This document shows positions 7,358 to 15,473 of a stretch of 47,124 bases of DNA, piece after piece. The stretch spans positions 1 through 47,124 of the forward strand of contig JBOGDQ010000207.1 in assembly GCA_050742975.1 (NCBI GenBank). The letters run 5' to 3'. Source of the stretch: JBDTGE01 sp050742975. Lineage in GTDB: Bacteria; Actinomycetota; Actinomycetes; Mycobacteriales; Jatrophihabitantaceae. The translations under genes and the position numbers were made by a program. A model generated the notes under the pieces. That model ran no database searches. It saw nothing but the letters and a program-made list of their open reading frames with translations, and had not been told where the DNA came from. Every line of letters begins with the position of its first letter. The first letter of the stretch is position 1.

Positions 7358-8649
7358 CGATCCCGACCAGGCGCAGGCGCCAGGCAGTCTGCGCCGTCGC
7401 TGCGGTTGCCGCGCTCACGCTCGCCGCGTGCGGCAGCAGCAAGAAGGCCAACACCACCACGGGCGACACCAGCCACCCCGGCGTCACGTCGAACTCGATC
7501 CTGCTGGGCACGACGCAGCCGTTGACCGGGCCGGCCGCGCCGGGCTACTCGAAGATCAGCGCCGCGATGACCGCGTACTTCAAGTTCGCCAACGCGAACG
7601 GAGGCGTGAACGGCCGGCAGATCACGCTCAAGGTGGACGACGACGGGTACAACCCCACGACCACCGCCACCAAGACGCGCGAACTCGTCCTGCAGGACAA
7701 GGTGTTCGCGATGGTCGGCGCCCTGGGCACGCCGACGCACACAGCGGTGCTCAACTTCCTCAACCAGAACAAGGTTCCCGACCTGTTCGTCTCGTCCGGC
7801 AGTCGCAGCTGGAACCAGCCCAGCAAGTACCCGATGACGTTCGGCTGGCAGCCGGACTACACCGTCGAGGGCAAGGTGCTGGGCGACTACATCAAGAAGA
7901 ACTTCGCCGGCAAGAAGGTGTGCAGCTTCGGCCAGGGTGACGACTTCGGCACGGATGGCGCGCAGGGTGTCGAGCTCACGCTGGGCAGCGGCTCGCTCGC
8001 CTCGAAGCAGACCTACACGCCGACGAACACCAATGTGGCTCCGCAGATCGGCGCGCTCAAGGCGGCCGGCTGCCAGGTGGTCACGGCGTTCACCGTCCCC
8101 GGCTTCACCGCGCTGGCACTGGGCACGGCGGCACAGCTGAAGTACGCACCGCAGTGGGTCATCTCCAACGTCGGCTCGGACATCGTCACGCTGACCGGGT
8201 TCCTGAAGGGCAACACCAAGGCGCTGCTGCAGAACGCGATCTCGGACGACTACCTGCCGATCCCGAGCGACACGTCCAACAGCTGGATCAAGCTGTTCCG
8301 GATGGTGAACGAGAAGTACAACAACAATGCTCCGTTCGACGGCAACGTCGAGTACGGCATGGGGTTGGCGTACACGACGCTGGAGGCGCTCAAGTCCGCC
8401 GGTAAGAACCTCACCCGTGGCTCGCTGCTCGCGGCCGTGGCCAAGGGCGGGTTCAGCGGGCCGGGCCTGGTGCCGTTCCGGTTCTCGGCGACCGATCACT
8501 CCGGCTACGGCGGCACGCAGATCGTCAAGATCAGCGACGGCGTCGCCACACCCACCGGTCCGGTGTACACGACCGACGACACCAGCGGACCGTTGACCGC
8601 GTACACCACCGCACCGTCCGAGGCCCCGGCCAACGGCCTGCCGCAGTAG
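7354..8649 (+). CDS. Periplasmic-type substrate-binding lipoprotein of the importer (LivK/HAAT family)
   Basis: Extracellular ligand-binding lipoprotein (431 aa). Seen: basic N-terminus TRRRRQ, hydrophobic stretch and lipobox LTLAAC with the lipid-carrying Cys near residue 28; then a type I periplasmic-binding fold starting SILLGTTQPLTGPAAPGYS, with NANGGVNGRQITLKVDDDGYNP, typical of the Peripla_BP_6 family. Strong ribosome site AGGAGG (7342-7347) is embedded in the end of livM, fitting higher expression of the binding protein. ATG overlaps the livM stop. Ligand not deducible. Confidence 0.93.
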   Translation: MTIPTRRRRQAVCAVAAVAALTLAACGSSKKANTTTGDTSHPGVTSNSILLGTTQPLTGPAAPGYSKISAAMTAYFKFANANGGVNGRQITLKVDDDGYNPTTTATKTRELVLQDKVFAMVGALGTPTHTAVLNFLNQNKVPDLFVSSGSRSWNQPSKYPMTFGWQPDYTVEGKVLGDYIKKNFAGKKVCSFGQGDDFGTDGAQGVELTLGSGSLASKQTYTPTNTNVAPQIGALKAAGCQVVTAFTVPGFTALALGTAAQLKYAPQWVISNVGSDIVTLTGFLKGNTKALLQNAISDDYLPIPSDTSNSWIKLFRMVNEKYNNNAPFDGNVEYGMGLAYTTLEALKSAGKNLTRGSLLAAVAKGGFSGPGLVPFRFSATDHSGYGGTQIVKISDGVATPTGPVYTTDDTSGPLTAYTTAPSEAPANGLPQ

Positions 8650-8656
8650 CGGCGTC

Positions 8657-8693
8657 GTGGGTGTGCGGGACGGCAACGGTCCCGCACACCCAC
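8657..8693 (+). terminator. Strong hairpin after the binding-protein gene
   Basis: Perfect 15-bp stem (8657-8671 with 8679-8693) around a 7-base loop, 7 bases after the stop codon. There is no T-tract, so it may act as a terminator or attenuator, or protect the upstream mRNA, lowering expression of the downstream regulator relative to the importer genes. Confidence 0.65.
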
Positions 8694-8713
8694 CGCGCAC
8701 GGAAGGTGCCGCC

Positions 8714-9325
8714 GTGGATGCAACGACCCGTCGCTCGGCCACGCCGCTGCAACGGCAGTTGGCCGCCGACTCGCCGCGCCCGACCCCGCTGGACGCGTTC
8801 CGGCTCGCCCGGCACGCGCTGCTCGACGGCCGGCGGTTGGACATGCAGGCGCTGTCGGCCGAGCTCGGCGTGAATCGGGTGACGTTGTACCGGTGGGTCG
8901 GCTCGCGCGAGCAGCTGCTCGTCGAGGTCCTGTGGTCGATGACCGAGCGCACCATCATGACGGCCTGGTCCGAGCTCGAGGACGTGGCCGGTCCCCGCGT
9001 GCCGGAGGTGCTGCGGCGGTGGAGCCGCAGCATCGTCGAGACACCCGGCGTGCGCCGCTTCCTGCACGGCGAGAGCGAGTTCGCTATGCGACTGCTGACC
9101 TTGAAGTCGGGCGGCTACCAGCCGCGCCTGTTCGGCCTGGTCCGGGACCTGATCGCCGCCGATGTCGACGCCGGGCGAGCGGCCACCCCGCTGCCCCTGG
9201 ACGAGTTGGCGTACACGGTCGTCCGGGTGTGCGAGTCCTACATCTACCTGCCGGCGATCACCGGCGAGCCGGTCGACCCGGACATGCTGGGCCGCATTCT
9301 CGGCGTGCTCGTGGCCGCCTCCTGA
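8714..9325 (+). CDS. TetR-family regulator, QsdR-like
   Basis: 203-aa transcription factor. Seen: an N-terminal HTH (about residues 32-75) with LDAFRLARHALLDGRRLDMQ, ALSAELGVNRVTLYRWVGSR, EQLLVEVLW, which strongly resembles the QsdR subgroup of TetR proteins, followed by an all-helical ligand domain. GTG 8714 has GGAAGG seven bases upstream; longer starts would lie inside the hairpin. Last gene of the liv cluster, so it probably controls that operon in response to the transported compound or a metabolite (inference); the palindrome at 3780-3804 is a candidate site. Confidence 0.88.
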   Translation: MDATTRRSATPLQRQLAADSPRPTPLDAFRLARHALLDGRRLDMQALSAELGVNRVTLYRWVGSREQLLVEVLWSMTERTIMTAWSELEDVAGPRVPEVLRRWSRSIVETPGVRRFLHGESEFAMRLLTLKSGGYQPRLFGLVRDLIAADVDAGRAATPLPLDELAYTVVRVCESYIYLPAITGEPVDPDMLGRILGVLVAAS

Positions 9326-9385
9326 TCTTGCTGCTAGCTCGTGGCGAACCTGGGCCGCTCGGGGGTCCTGCGGTTGGATGGACGG

Positions 9386-10564
9386 GTGACCCGTGCGCAG
9401 CAGGCAACCGGATTCGTCGAGGCCGACGCGGCGCGAATCGTCCAGGAGTGGAAACGGATCGCGCTCGTCGCCGCGCCTGAGGGCGGGGAGAGCGCGCGTG
9501 CGTCGGTGATCGCCGAGCTGGCGCAGACCGCGGCCGCCGATCACGTCGAGATCGATCGCGCCGGAAACGTCGTCGCCACCCTGACCGGCGACGGTGAGCA
9601 GTCGCTGACTTTCCTCGCAACAATGGACGATCTCGCGTCCGTCGCAGCACACCGGCAGCGGAGCGAGCGCATCGCGGTGGACGGTGACCGGCTCGTCGGG
9701 CCGTGCGTCGAGACGACATCGTCGGACGCATCGGCGCTGGCGATCATCCGGTTCGCGTCGTCGCGAGCGCGGCGCTTTCGGCTGCTGACGGTCGCGTTCG
9801 TGCTCGGCGAGGAGACCGGGCTGTCCGGCGTGCGCGCGCTGTGCACCGACCGCGGTGCGGACCTCGGGCCGGTCGTGGACCTGATGGGCGGTGTGGGCAC
9901 CATCAGCTGGAACGCGGTCGGGTTCGACGGGGTGCTCGTCGAGTTCGGCACCGAGCCGAGGCATTCGCTCTACGGAGGCGTGTCGGAGGTGAGCGATGCG
10001 ATCGCGCGCTTCGTCACCGCGGTGCACGCCGATCCGCCACCGTCCGTGCATCCCGAGTCCGACGACCCGGGCGCCGTGCTGTCGGTGCGGCGGGTCAATC
10101 AGCTGCTCGCGGGGTCGGTGTTCAACCACTCACCGGCCACCGGGACGGTCAGCGTGGACATCCGCAGCTCAGATCCGGCGGCGCTGGCCCGCTTGGGGCA
10201 GCAGACCCGCGACCTCGCGACCGTGATCGCAGCGGACGTGGGCGTGCAGGTGACGTGCCGCGACGGCATGCAGCAGGCGGCATTCACGCTGCCCGGCGGC
10301 TCGTCCCACCCGCTGGTGCGCGCCGGCGCGCAGGCCGTCCGCGACGTCGGCGCGCCCCTGCTGCTGCGGCCGTGGAGCAGCTCGAACATCAACGCCGTGT
10401 ACGAGGCCGGACTGGAGGGGATCGTGCACGATGGCACGCACCGTGGCGGTGGGCGTGGCACGGCCGACGAGTGGGCCGACATCCCGGGTGTCCTGACCGG
10501 GGTCGCCGCCGACTGCCAGTTGCTGCGCTTGATCACGGGCGAGGTGCCGCTGGTCGAGGTGTGA
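9386..10564 (+). CDS. M20-like metallopeptidase homologue with degenerate metal site
   Basis: About 392 aa with the M20/M42 peptidase layout: catalytic-domain start, dimerisation-like insert around PRHSLYGGVSEVSDA (H193), then the C-terminal half. Normal M20 enzymes bind two metals through HxD, D, EE, D/E and a final H. Here the first motif reads FLATMDDLAS (T79 where His is expected), the metal-bridging Asp region reads GPCVETTSSDAS, the catalytic EE is kept (GEETGLSG, residues 142-143), and the last His site reads GRGTADEW. It may be a non-catalytic or divergent protein. Start GTG 9386 (leaderless-looking) is preferred over GTG 9341; uncertain. Confidence 0.7.
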   Translation: MTRAQQATGFVEADAARIVQEWKRIALVAAPEGGESARASVIAELAQTAAADHVEIDRAGNVVATLTGDGEQSLTFLATMDDLASVAAHRQRSERIAVDGDRLVGPCVETTSSDASALAIIRFASSRARRFRLLTVAFVLGEETGLSGVRALCTDRGADLGPVVDLMGGVGTISWNAVGFDGVLVEFGTEPRHSLYGGVSEVSDAIARFVTAVHADPPPSVHPESDDPGAVLSVRRVNQLLAGSVFNHSPATGTVSVDIRSSDPAALARLGQQTRDLATVIAADVGVQVTCRDGMQQAAFTLPGGSSHPLVRAGAQAVRDVGAPLLLRPWSSSNINAVYEAGLEGIVHDGTHRGGGRGTADEWADIPGVLTGVAADCQLLRLITGEVPLVEV

Positions 10565-10597
10565 CGGTGCGCTGCCGGCTCGCCGTGGGTTGTGCTT

Positions 10598-10646
10598 GAT
10601 CAGCTGCGACCTGTGGCTGCAGGGCGACCGCTTCTCGCAGCTGATC
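10598..10646. repeat. 49-bp palindromic element, copy 1 (between convergent genes)
   Basis: Perfect 12-bp arms GATCAGCTGCGA / TCGCAGCTGATC (13 with the flanking T/A) around a 25-base spacer that itself contains GTGG/CCGC and GC/GC pairing. It sits 33 bases after the M20-like gene and 22 bases before the end of the convergent adaptor gene. About 40 of 49 bases match copy 3 (45064-45112) and 33 of 49 match copy 2 (26421-26469). Confidence 0.85.
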
Positions 10647-10668
10647 ACGCAGTCTGTCAGCGGGCAAG

Positions 10669-12561
10669 CTACCGACCGCCGGCCGTGCCGAAGCTCCGGA
10701 CCGCACCACCGGCGCCGAACCCGCCCCCGAAGCGGAACGTGCCGGTGCTGTTCGTGCTGCTGCTCGGCAGGGGCTGCGCGAGGTCGGCGAGCACCACCTG
10801 CTCTCCCACAGTCAGGCCATCGGTCACCTGGGTGACGTCGCTTCCGAGCAGGCCGACCGTCACGACGACGGTAGACGTCTTCCCGGCTTTGACGACCGTG
10901 ACCGTGTGACGGCCACCGACGCTCGAGTGGACGGCCGAGTTGGGAACGGTGATCACGTCAGCCGCGGTACCGGTCGTGATGCTCACGTCCGCGCCCGCGC
11001 CGTCGAACAGGTGCGGACTCGACGAGGCCAGCCGCACGAGCACGGGGAACGTGGTGCTCGATCCGGACGTGCTGCTCAGCAGGCCGACCGACTCGACGGT
11101 GCCGTGCAGCGTCGCGCTCCCCCCGTCTGCGACGATGCTGACCGGCTGGCCGACCTTGACGCTGTCAACCTGGGCGAGCGGGACCCTGGTCTCGACGCCC
11201 TGCACCCCGGTGCCCACCACCGTGATCGTCCCGCCGCCCGACGACGAGCCGGCACTGAGCCCTATCGCGGCGACCCTGCCGGCGCTCGGACTCGTCAACC
11301 GGGCTGCCGCGAGGTTCTGCTCGGCCAGAGCGAGCTGGGCCGAGGCTGCGTCGATGGCGGCCTGGTCGGCCGCCAGCCGGGCTGCGCTCGCCGGCTGGCT
11401 GGTCGTCGCACCGGACCCGGCGGCACCGGACTGCCCCGCCGCGGTGCCGGTTCCGCCGGTGCTGCCCGTTCCGTGCGTCCCGCCGCTGCCGCCGCTGCCG
11501 GTTCCGCCGGTGCTGCCCGTCCCGTGCGTCCCGCCGCTGCCGCCGCTGCCGGTGCTGCCGGTGCTGCCCGTCCCGTGGGTTCCTCCCGTACCGGTGCTCC
11601 CGGTGGAGGACTTGGCCGCGGCGGCCTGGAGCTGGTCCACCAGGTTGTCGAGCGCGGTGACGGCCGCATCGAGCGCGGACACGCGCGCGTCCTGGGCACT
11701 GATCGCAGTGCCCAGGGCGGCTCCGTCCGTGGACAGGGTGTCGGCGAAGGCCTCGTAGTCGGCCATCGCGCTCACGCAGGCAACCGACGGTGTGGAGCCG
11801 GAGGTGCCGCACGCGCTCTGCTGCGCGTCGCGGAGCTTGGTGTTCTGCACGACGTCCGCCGCCACGCTCGACTGCGCGGCATCGACCTCGGCCTGGCCGG
11901 TGTCGAGGTCGCGCTGCGCCGTGATGAGCGCCGTCTGCGCCGCCTCGACCTTCTTGATCAGCTGGCTGACGGTCTCCGACCCGGCAGCGGTCGTCGGTGC
12001 CTTGGACATCGGTGCCTCGGTCGAGGTGCCGGACGAGGGAGCCGCGGCCGTCAGGGCCCGATAGGTGGACGAGTCGCTCTGCTCGGACGCAGCCAGTCCC
12101 GCGGACGTGCCCGCACCGGAGGACGTGCCCGCGCCCGACGAGCCACCGCCGGAGGAGCTGACCTGCCCGCTTCGATCGGCCGCGAGCTGCTGCTTGGCCG
12201 AGGCCAGCGAGGTTCGGGCCGCGTCGACACCGCTCTGCAAGGACGTCGTGTCCAGTTCGGCCAGTGTCTGTCCCGCCTTGACCGCGTCGCCGATCTTCAC
12301 CCGGACGGAGCTGACCGTGCCGGACACCGGGAAGGAGAGCACCGACTTCCAGGAGGAGCTGACCGTGCCGGAGGACTCCACGGTCTCGGTCACCGACCCC
12401 CGGACGACGCTCGCCACGCGCAGCGACGGGCCGCCGCTCGCCGTGCTCGCGATCGCGACAGCGCTGCCCGCGCCGACGAGCGCCACGGCAGCGATCACGA
12501 CAACCAGGCGACGGCGGGTTCGGCGTCGCCGTGACCTCCGGGCCTGCGACCGGTCAGCCAC
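10669..12561 (-). CDS. Membrane-fusion (HlyD/MacA-like) adaptor protein with long coiled and Gly/Ser/Thr insert
   Basis: 630-aa adaptor of the export system encoded on this strand. Seen: basic N-terminus (RRSRRRRTRRR), one membrane anchor (about residues 18-40), lipoyl-like half motif SSWKSVLSFPVSGTVSSVRVKIGDAVKAGQTL, a helical region rich in Ala/Gln, a Gly-Thr-Ser repeat near residues 320-370, second half-lipoyl segment LTSPSAGRVAAIGLSAG, then beta-barrel and membrane-proximal domains (VDSVKVGQPVSI; VPNSAVHSS). GTG 12561 overlaps the previous stop by 8 bases (GTGGCTGA). Unusually large for the family (usually ~400 aa). Second adaptor in the operon. Confidence 0.85.
   Translation of the reverse strand: MADRSQARRSRRRRTRRRLVVVIAAVALVGAGSAVAIASTASGGPSLRVASVVRGSVTETVESSGTVSSSWKSVLSFPVSGTVSSVRVKIGDAVKAGQTLAELDTTSLQSGVDAARTSLASAKQQLAADRSGQVSSSGGGSSGAGTSSGAGTSAGLAASEQSDSSTYRALTAAAPSSGTSTEAPMSKAPTTAAGSETVSQLIKKVEAAQTALITAQRDLDTGQAEVDAAQSSVAADVVQNTKLRDAQQSACGTSGSTPSVACVSAMADYEAFADTLSTDGAALGTAISAQDARVSALDAAVTALDNLVDQLQAAAAKSSTGSTGTGGTHGTGSTGSTGSGGSGGTHGTGSTGGTGSGGSGGTHGTGSTGGTGTAAGQSGAAGSGATTSQPASAARLAADQAAIDAASAQLALAEQNLAAARLTSPSAGRVAAIGLSAGSSSGGGTITVVGTGVQGVETRVPLAQVDSVKVGQPVSIVADGGSATLHGTVESVGLLSSTSGSSTTFPVLVRLASSSPHLFDGAGADVSITTGTAADVITVPNSAVHSSVGGRHTVTVVKAGKTSTVVVTVGLLGSDVTQVTDGLTVGEQVVLADLAQPLPSSSTNSTGTFRFGGGFGAGGAVRSFGTAGGR
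11450..11602 (-). repeat. 51-bp tandem repeat, three copies, coding for a Gly/Ser/Thr/His linker
   Basis: Three in-frame 51-bp units (11450-11500, 11501-11551, 11552-11602) encode a 17-residue unit containing GGTHGTGSTG. The first two are nearly identical; the third has diverged. Likely a length-variable flexible linker in the adaptor. Confidence 0.8.
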
Positions 12562-13417
12562 CGTTGCGTCCCCCGAAGCCGAAACCGGTGCTGCACTGAC
12601 CGTTCGTCGCGTCGGTGATCTGCACGCGGGTCGCCGCCACGGCGCCGCTCGAGCCGGCCTTGCCCTGCGCGCTCACGCAGCGGCCGACCTTCAGCGCAGC
12701 GGCCGTGGCGCCGGACTCGGTCGTGATCTTGGTCGTCGATCCGGCGATCACCGTCTTCGTCGTGGTCCCGGTGCCTTGGCTTCCGAACGACTGCGCGGCC
12801 AGCACCACCGACGAACCGGACACCGCGGTAACCTTCCCGGTCGCGAACGCTCCGAAGCCGGACCGACCCGCCGTTCCCGACGGAGCTCCGGAGGGCCGAC
12901 GGCCACCGGACGGGAACCCCGAGGGTCGCTGCCCGGACGGGAACCCGGACGGCCGCTGGCCGGTCCGGGCGCCGCCGCCCGTGCACGAACCGTTCACCGG
13001 CGCCGACACCGCGATGGTCATGGCCGTGAAGGAGGTCGCGGTCGACGCCGTGCCCGACGCGGCGACTGCGACCAGGCAGTCGCCGACGTGCACCGCGGCG
13101 AGGGCGGCGGGCACGGTCTGGGTGAACCGGGTCGATGCGCTCCAGGTGACGGCCACCTGGCCGCTCTGCTGGTTCTGCACCTGCATGGTGGTTCCCGAGA
13201 TCTGGGCCACGAGGCCGGAGGCGGCAGGGCCGACGTTCCCCGTACGCGCCGGCCCGGCTCCGGACGCGCCGGAACTGCTGGTCGAGGACGGCGGCGTCGA
13301 GACCCCGGTGCCGGCGGTGGCACCGCCGCAGGCGCTCAGCAGCAGCGCTCCGGCCAGTCCCCCGGCGGTGGCGAGCGTGAGCCGTCGGGCGGTGAGCGGG
13401 TGCGAGCTGTGGTTCAT
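12554..13417 (-). CDS. Putative lipoprotein of the export operon, DUF5666-like
   Basis: 287-aa secreted protein. Seen: signal peptide with lipobox LLLSACGG (Cys near residue 30), Ser/Thr-rich linker, then two similar beta-rich segments: one with GLVAQISGTTMQVQNQQSGQ and VGDCLVAVA, one with GKVTAVSGSSVVLAAQSFG and VGRCVSAQG. The duplicated pattern resembles DUF5666 repeats. Between them lies a Pro/Ser/Gly repeat (RPSGFPSG units). Encoded between the permease and the second adaptor, with its stop overlapping the adaptor start, so it probably works with this exporter at the cell surface. Precise function unknown. Confidence 0.75.
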   Translation of the reverse strand: MNHSSHPLTARRLTLATAGGLAGALLLSACGGATAGTGVSTPPSSTSSSGASGAGPARTGNVGPAASGLVAQISGTTMQVQNQQSGQVAVTWSASTRFTQTVPAALAAVHVGDCLVAVAASGTASTATSFTAMTIAVSAPVNGSCTGGGARTGQRPSGFPSGQRPSGFPSGGRRPSGAPSGTAGRSGFGAFATGKVTAVSGSSVVLAAQSFGSQGTGTTTKTVIAGSTTKITTESGATAAALKVGRCVSAQGKAGSSGAVAATRVQITDATNGQCSTGFGFGGRNGG

Positions 13418-13457
13418 GCGATGTCCTCGGTGTCGGCGATCGGTGCGGTCGGGTACG

Positions 13458-13502
13458 TCATTCGCTGCAAGGCCTCATTCGCTGCAGGGCCTCATTCGCT
13501 GC
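13458..13502 (-). repeat. 17-bp-period direct repeats at the permease stop codon
   Basis: The 11-base core TCATTCGCTGC occurs at 13458, 13475 and 13492, exactly 17 bases apart. On the coding strand each copy recreates the permease's last codons and stop (GCAGCGAATGA), so the gene end was duplicated downstream twice, probably by slippage. Confidence 0.85.
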
Positions 13503-14724
13503 GTAACGCGTCGATGGGTGACAGGCGCGCCGCGCGCGCCGCGGGGTAGACGCCGAAGCCCACGCCGATCACGATCGCCACGGCGATGGCGATGCCGATC
13601 CAGGGCAGGGAGATCGCAATGGGATTGGCAATGAAGTGCGGCAGGATCAGCGCCCCACCTACGCCGCACGCCACGCCGAGCAGCCCGCCGGTCAACCCGA
13701 GCATCGACGCCTCGGACAGGAACTGCCGCCGGATCAGCGCCGGCGTGCCCCCTAGCGCCTTGCGCAGCCCGATCTCGCGGGTGCGCTCCTTGACCGACAC
13801 CAGCATGATGTTCATGACCCCGATGCCGCCGACGATCAGGGACAGCGCGGCGACTCCCATCAGCAGGGTGGTCAGCGTGCTGTCGACCGAGGACGTCGTC
13901 GTGATCACCGACTGCTGGGTCGTGATGGAGAAGTCCGACGTCGATGACGCGGTCGCAGCGTGCCGGCCCTGCAGGATGGTGTCCGCCTCCTGGTAGGCCG
14001 CGCTCAGCCGGCCGGGTGAGGTGGCCTTCACGTAGATCGTCTGGACGGACGTGCGGTTCGACCCGCCGACGATCTGCTGCGCGGCGGTGTTGAGCGGCAC
14101 GATCGCCTGATCGTCCAGGTTGGTGGTGGAGTCCGAGCCGGCCGAGGTCAGCACCCCGATGACCTCGAACGGAACGCTGTTGATCGTCACGCTCTGGCCG
14201 ACGGGATCGAGCGGGCCGAACAGTTCACTGGCGGTGTCCGAGGCGAGCACGGTCACCGCGGCCGCGCTCGACTCGTCGGCGGCGCTGATGAAGCGCCCCG
14301 ACGACAGCGTCCGGCCGCGGACCGATTCCCAGGCGGGCACGGTTCCGACAACGGTCGTCGTCCAGTTCGTCGCCCCGTTCACGAGCGACTCGGAACCGCT
14401 CTGCACGACCGGAGCGACGCCACTGATGTCCGGCGCGGCTGTCTTGGATGACAGCGCGCTCGCGTCGGCCGCCGTGAGCGTCGAAGCCGATCCGAAACCA
14501 CCTCGGACGCCGCCCGTCGTCGAGCTGCCCGGCGAGATGATCAGCAGGTTGCCGCCGAGCGCGGACAGCTGCTTGGCGACCTGCTGCTGTGCGCCCTGGC
14601 CGAGACCGACCGTAAGCACCACCGCGGCGATGCCGATCAGGATGCCCAGCGAGGTGAGCGTGGAACGTAGCCGGTGGGTCCGGATCGCGTCCCAGGCGTT
14701 GCCCAGGATGTCGGCCCAGGTCAT
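13492..14724 (-). CDS. MacB-type ABC exporter permease (FtsX-like)
   Basis: 410-aa membrane subunit. Seen: N-terminal helix with AIRTHRLRSTLTSLGILIGI, a large extracytoplasmic MacB periplasmic-core domain (about residues 45-270), then the FtsX-like C-terminal three helices with GGIGVMNIMLVSVKERTREI and GLRKALGGTPALIRRQFL, ending ARLSPIDALRSE, all typical of MacB-type permeases. ATG 14724 overlaps the ATPase stop (ATGA). Unlike Gram-negative MacB, the ATPase is a separate gene. Likely exports a peptide, lipid or antibiotic-like compound (family inference). Confidence 0.93.
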   Translation of the reverse strand: MTWADILGNAWDAIRTHRLRSTLTSLGILIGIAAVVLTVGLGQGAQQQVAKQLSALGGNLLIISPGSSTTGGVRGGFGSASTLTAADASALSSKTAAPDISGVAPVVQSGSESLVNGATNWTTTVVGTVPAWESVRGRTLSSGRFISAADESSAAAVTVLASDTASELFGPLDPVGQSVTINSVPFEVIGVLTSAGSDSTTNLDDQAIVPLNTAAQQIVGGSNRTSVQTIYVKATSPGRLSAAYQEADTILQGRHAATASSTSDFSITTQQSVITTTSSVDSTLTTLLMGVAALSLIVGGIGVMNIMLVSVKERTREIGLRKALGGTPALIRRQFLSEASMLGLTGGLLGVACGVGGALILPHFIANPIAISLPWIGIAIAVAIVIGVGFGVYPAARAARLSPIDALRSE

Positions 14725-15473
14725 CGGCCACCCCCTCGTACCTCGTCCAGCCCGTCCGAGGCGATCCGCCCGTCCCTGATGCGGATGACGCGGTCGGCCC
14801 GGCCGGCCACCTCGGCCTCGTGCGTGATGAGCACGACGGTGCGGCCCTGCTCGTGCAGCTCGCCGAACAGGCTCAGCACGTCGGCGGTCGCCGACGAGTC
14901 CAGGTTGCCGGTGGGCTCATCGGCCAGGATCAGCGCCGGTTCACTGACCACGGCCCGGGCGACCGCCACCCGCTGTTGCTGCCCACCGGACAACTCGCCC
15001 GGGCGGTGATCGGCCCGATCGCCCAGGCCGACCCGATCGAGCGCGGCACGGGCCAGCTCGCGCCGCCGGTCGCGAGGCAGGCCGGCGTACGCCAGCGGCA
15101 GCTCGACGTTGCGCAGAGCAGTCAGCGAGGGCAGCAGGTTGAACTGCTGGAAGACGAAGCCGATCTGGCGGTTTCGCACGTCGGCGAGCTCGACCTCGTC
15201 CATCATGCTGACGTCCTCGCCGGCCAGCAGGTAGCTACCCGAGCTGACCACGTCGAGGCAGCCCAGGATGTGCATGAGCGTCGACTTGCCCGAACCGGAC
15301 GGTCCCATGATCGCCACGTAGTCGCCCTCGACGATCGACAGCGTCACGTCGAGCAGGGCCTGCACCTCGAGCGATCCGCTGCGATAGGTCTTGCCCGCCG
15401 CGTCCAGCTCGATAACCGCCTTGCCGTTCACCGCGCCGCGGGCGGCGACTGTCGCGGCGGGTGCGCTAGCCAC
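14721..15473 (-). CDS. MacB-type ABC exporter ATP-binding protein (LolD/MacB family)
   Basis: 250-aa ATPase. Seen: AGKTYRSGSLEVQALLDV, Walker A GPSGSGKSTLMHILGCLD, Q-loop GFVFQQFNLLPSLTALRNVE, signature LSGGQQQRVAVARAV, Walker B LILADEPTGNLDS, and H-loop LITHEAEVAGRAD. These are hallmarks of the mechanotransmission (type VII) exporter ATPases. Start GTG 15473 is chosen because it overlaps the upstream adaptor stop by 8 bases (GTGGCTAG), the same overlap type seen at 12554-12561. GTG starts further upstream would overlap the Gly-rich adaptor tail. Confidence 0.92.
   Translation of the reverse strand: MASAPAATVAARGAVNGKAVIELDAAGKTYRSGSLEVQALLDVTLSIVEGDYVAIMGPSGSGKSTLMHILGCLDVVSSGSYLLAGEDVSMMDEVELADVRNRQIGFVFQQFNLLPSLTALRNVELPLAYAGLPRDRRRELARAALDRVGLGDRADHRPGELSGGQQQRVAVARAVVSEPALILADEPTGNLDSSATADVLSLFGELHEQGRTVVLITHEAEVAGRADRVIRIRDGRIASDGLDEVRGGGR

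Noticed and set aside
7237..9033. 598-codon minus-strand frame over the binding protein and regulator genes
   Set aside because: Antisense shadow with Arg/His-rich composition; both plus-strand genes have clear domains and ribosome sites.
10590..10835. Small plus-strand frame starting inside palindrome copy 1
   Set aside because: Its likeness to frames over the other copies follows from the palindrome itself, and it runs antisense into the adaptor gene.
11440..11610. Possible CRISPR or non-coding tandem array
   Set aside because: The repeats are in frame, directly adjacent without spacers, and code for a linker.
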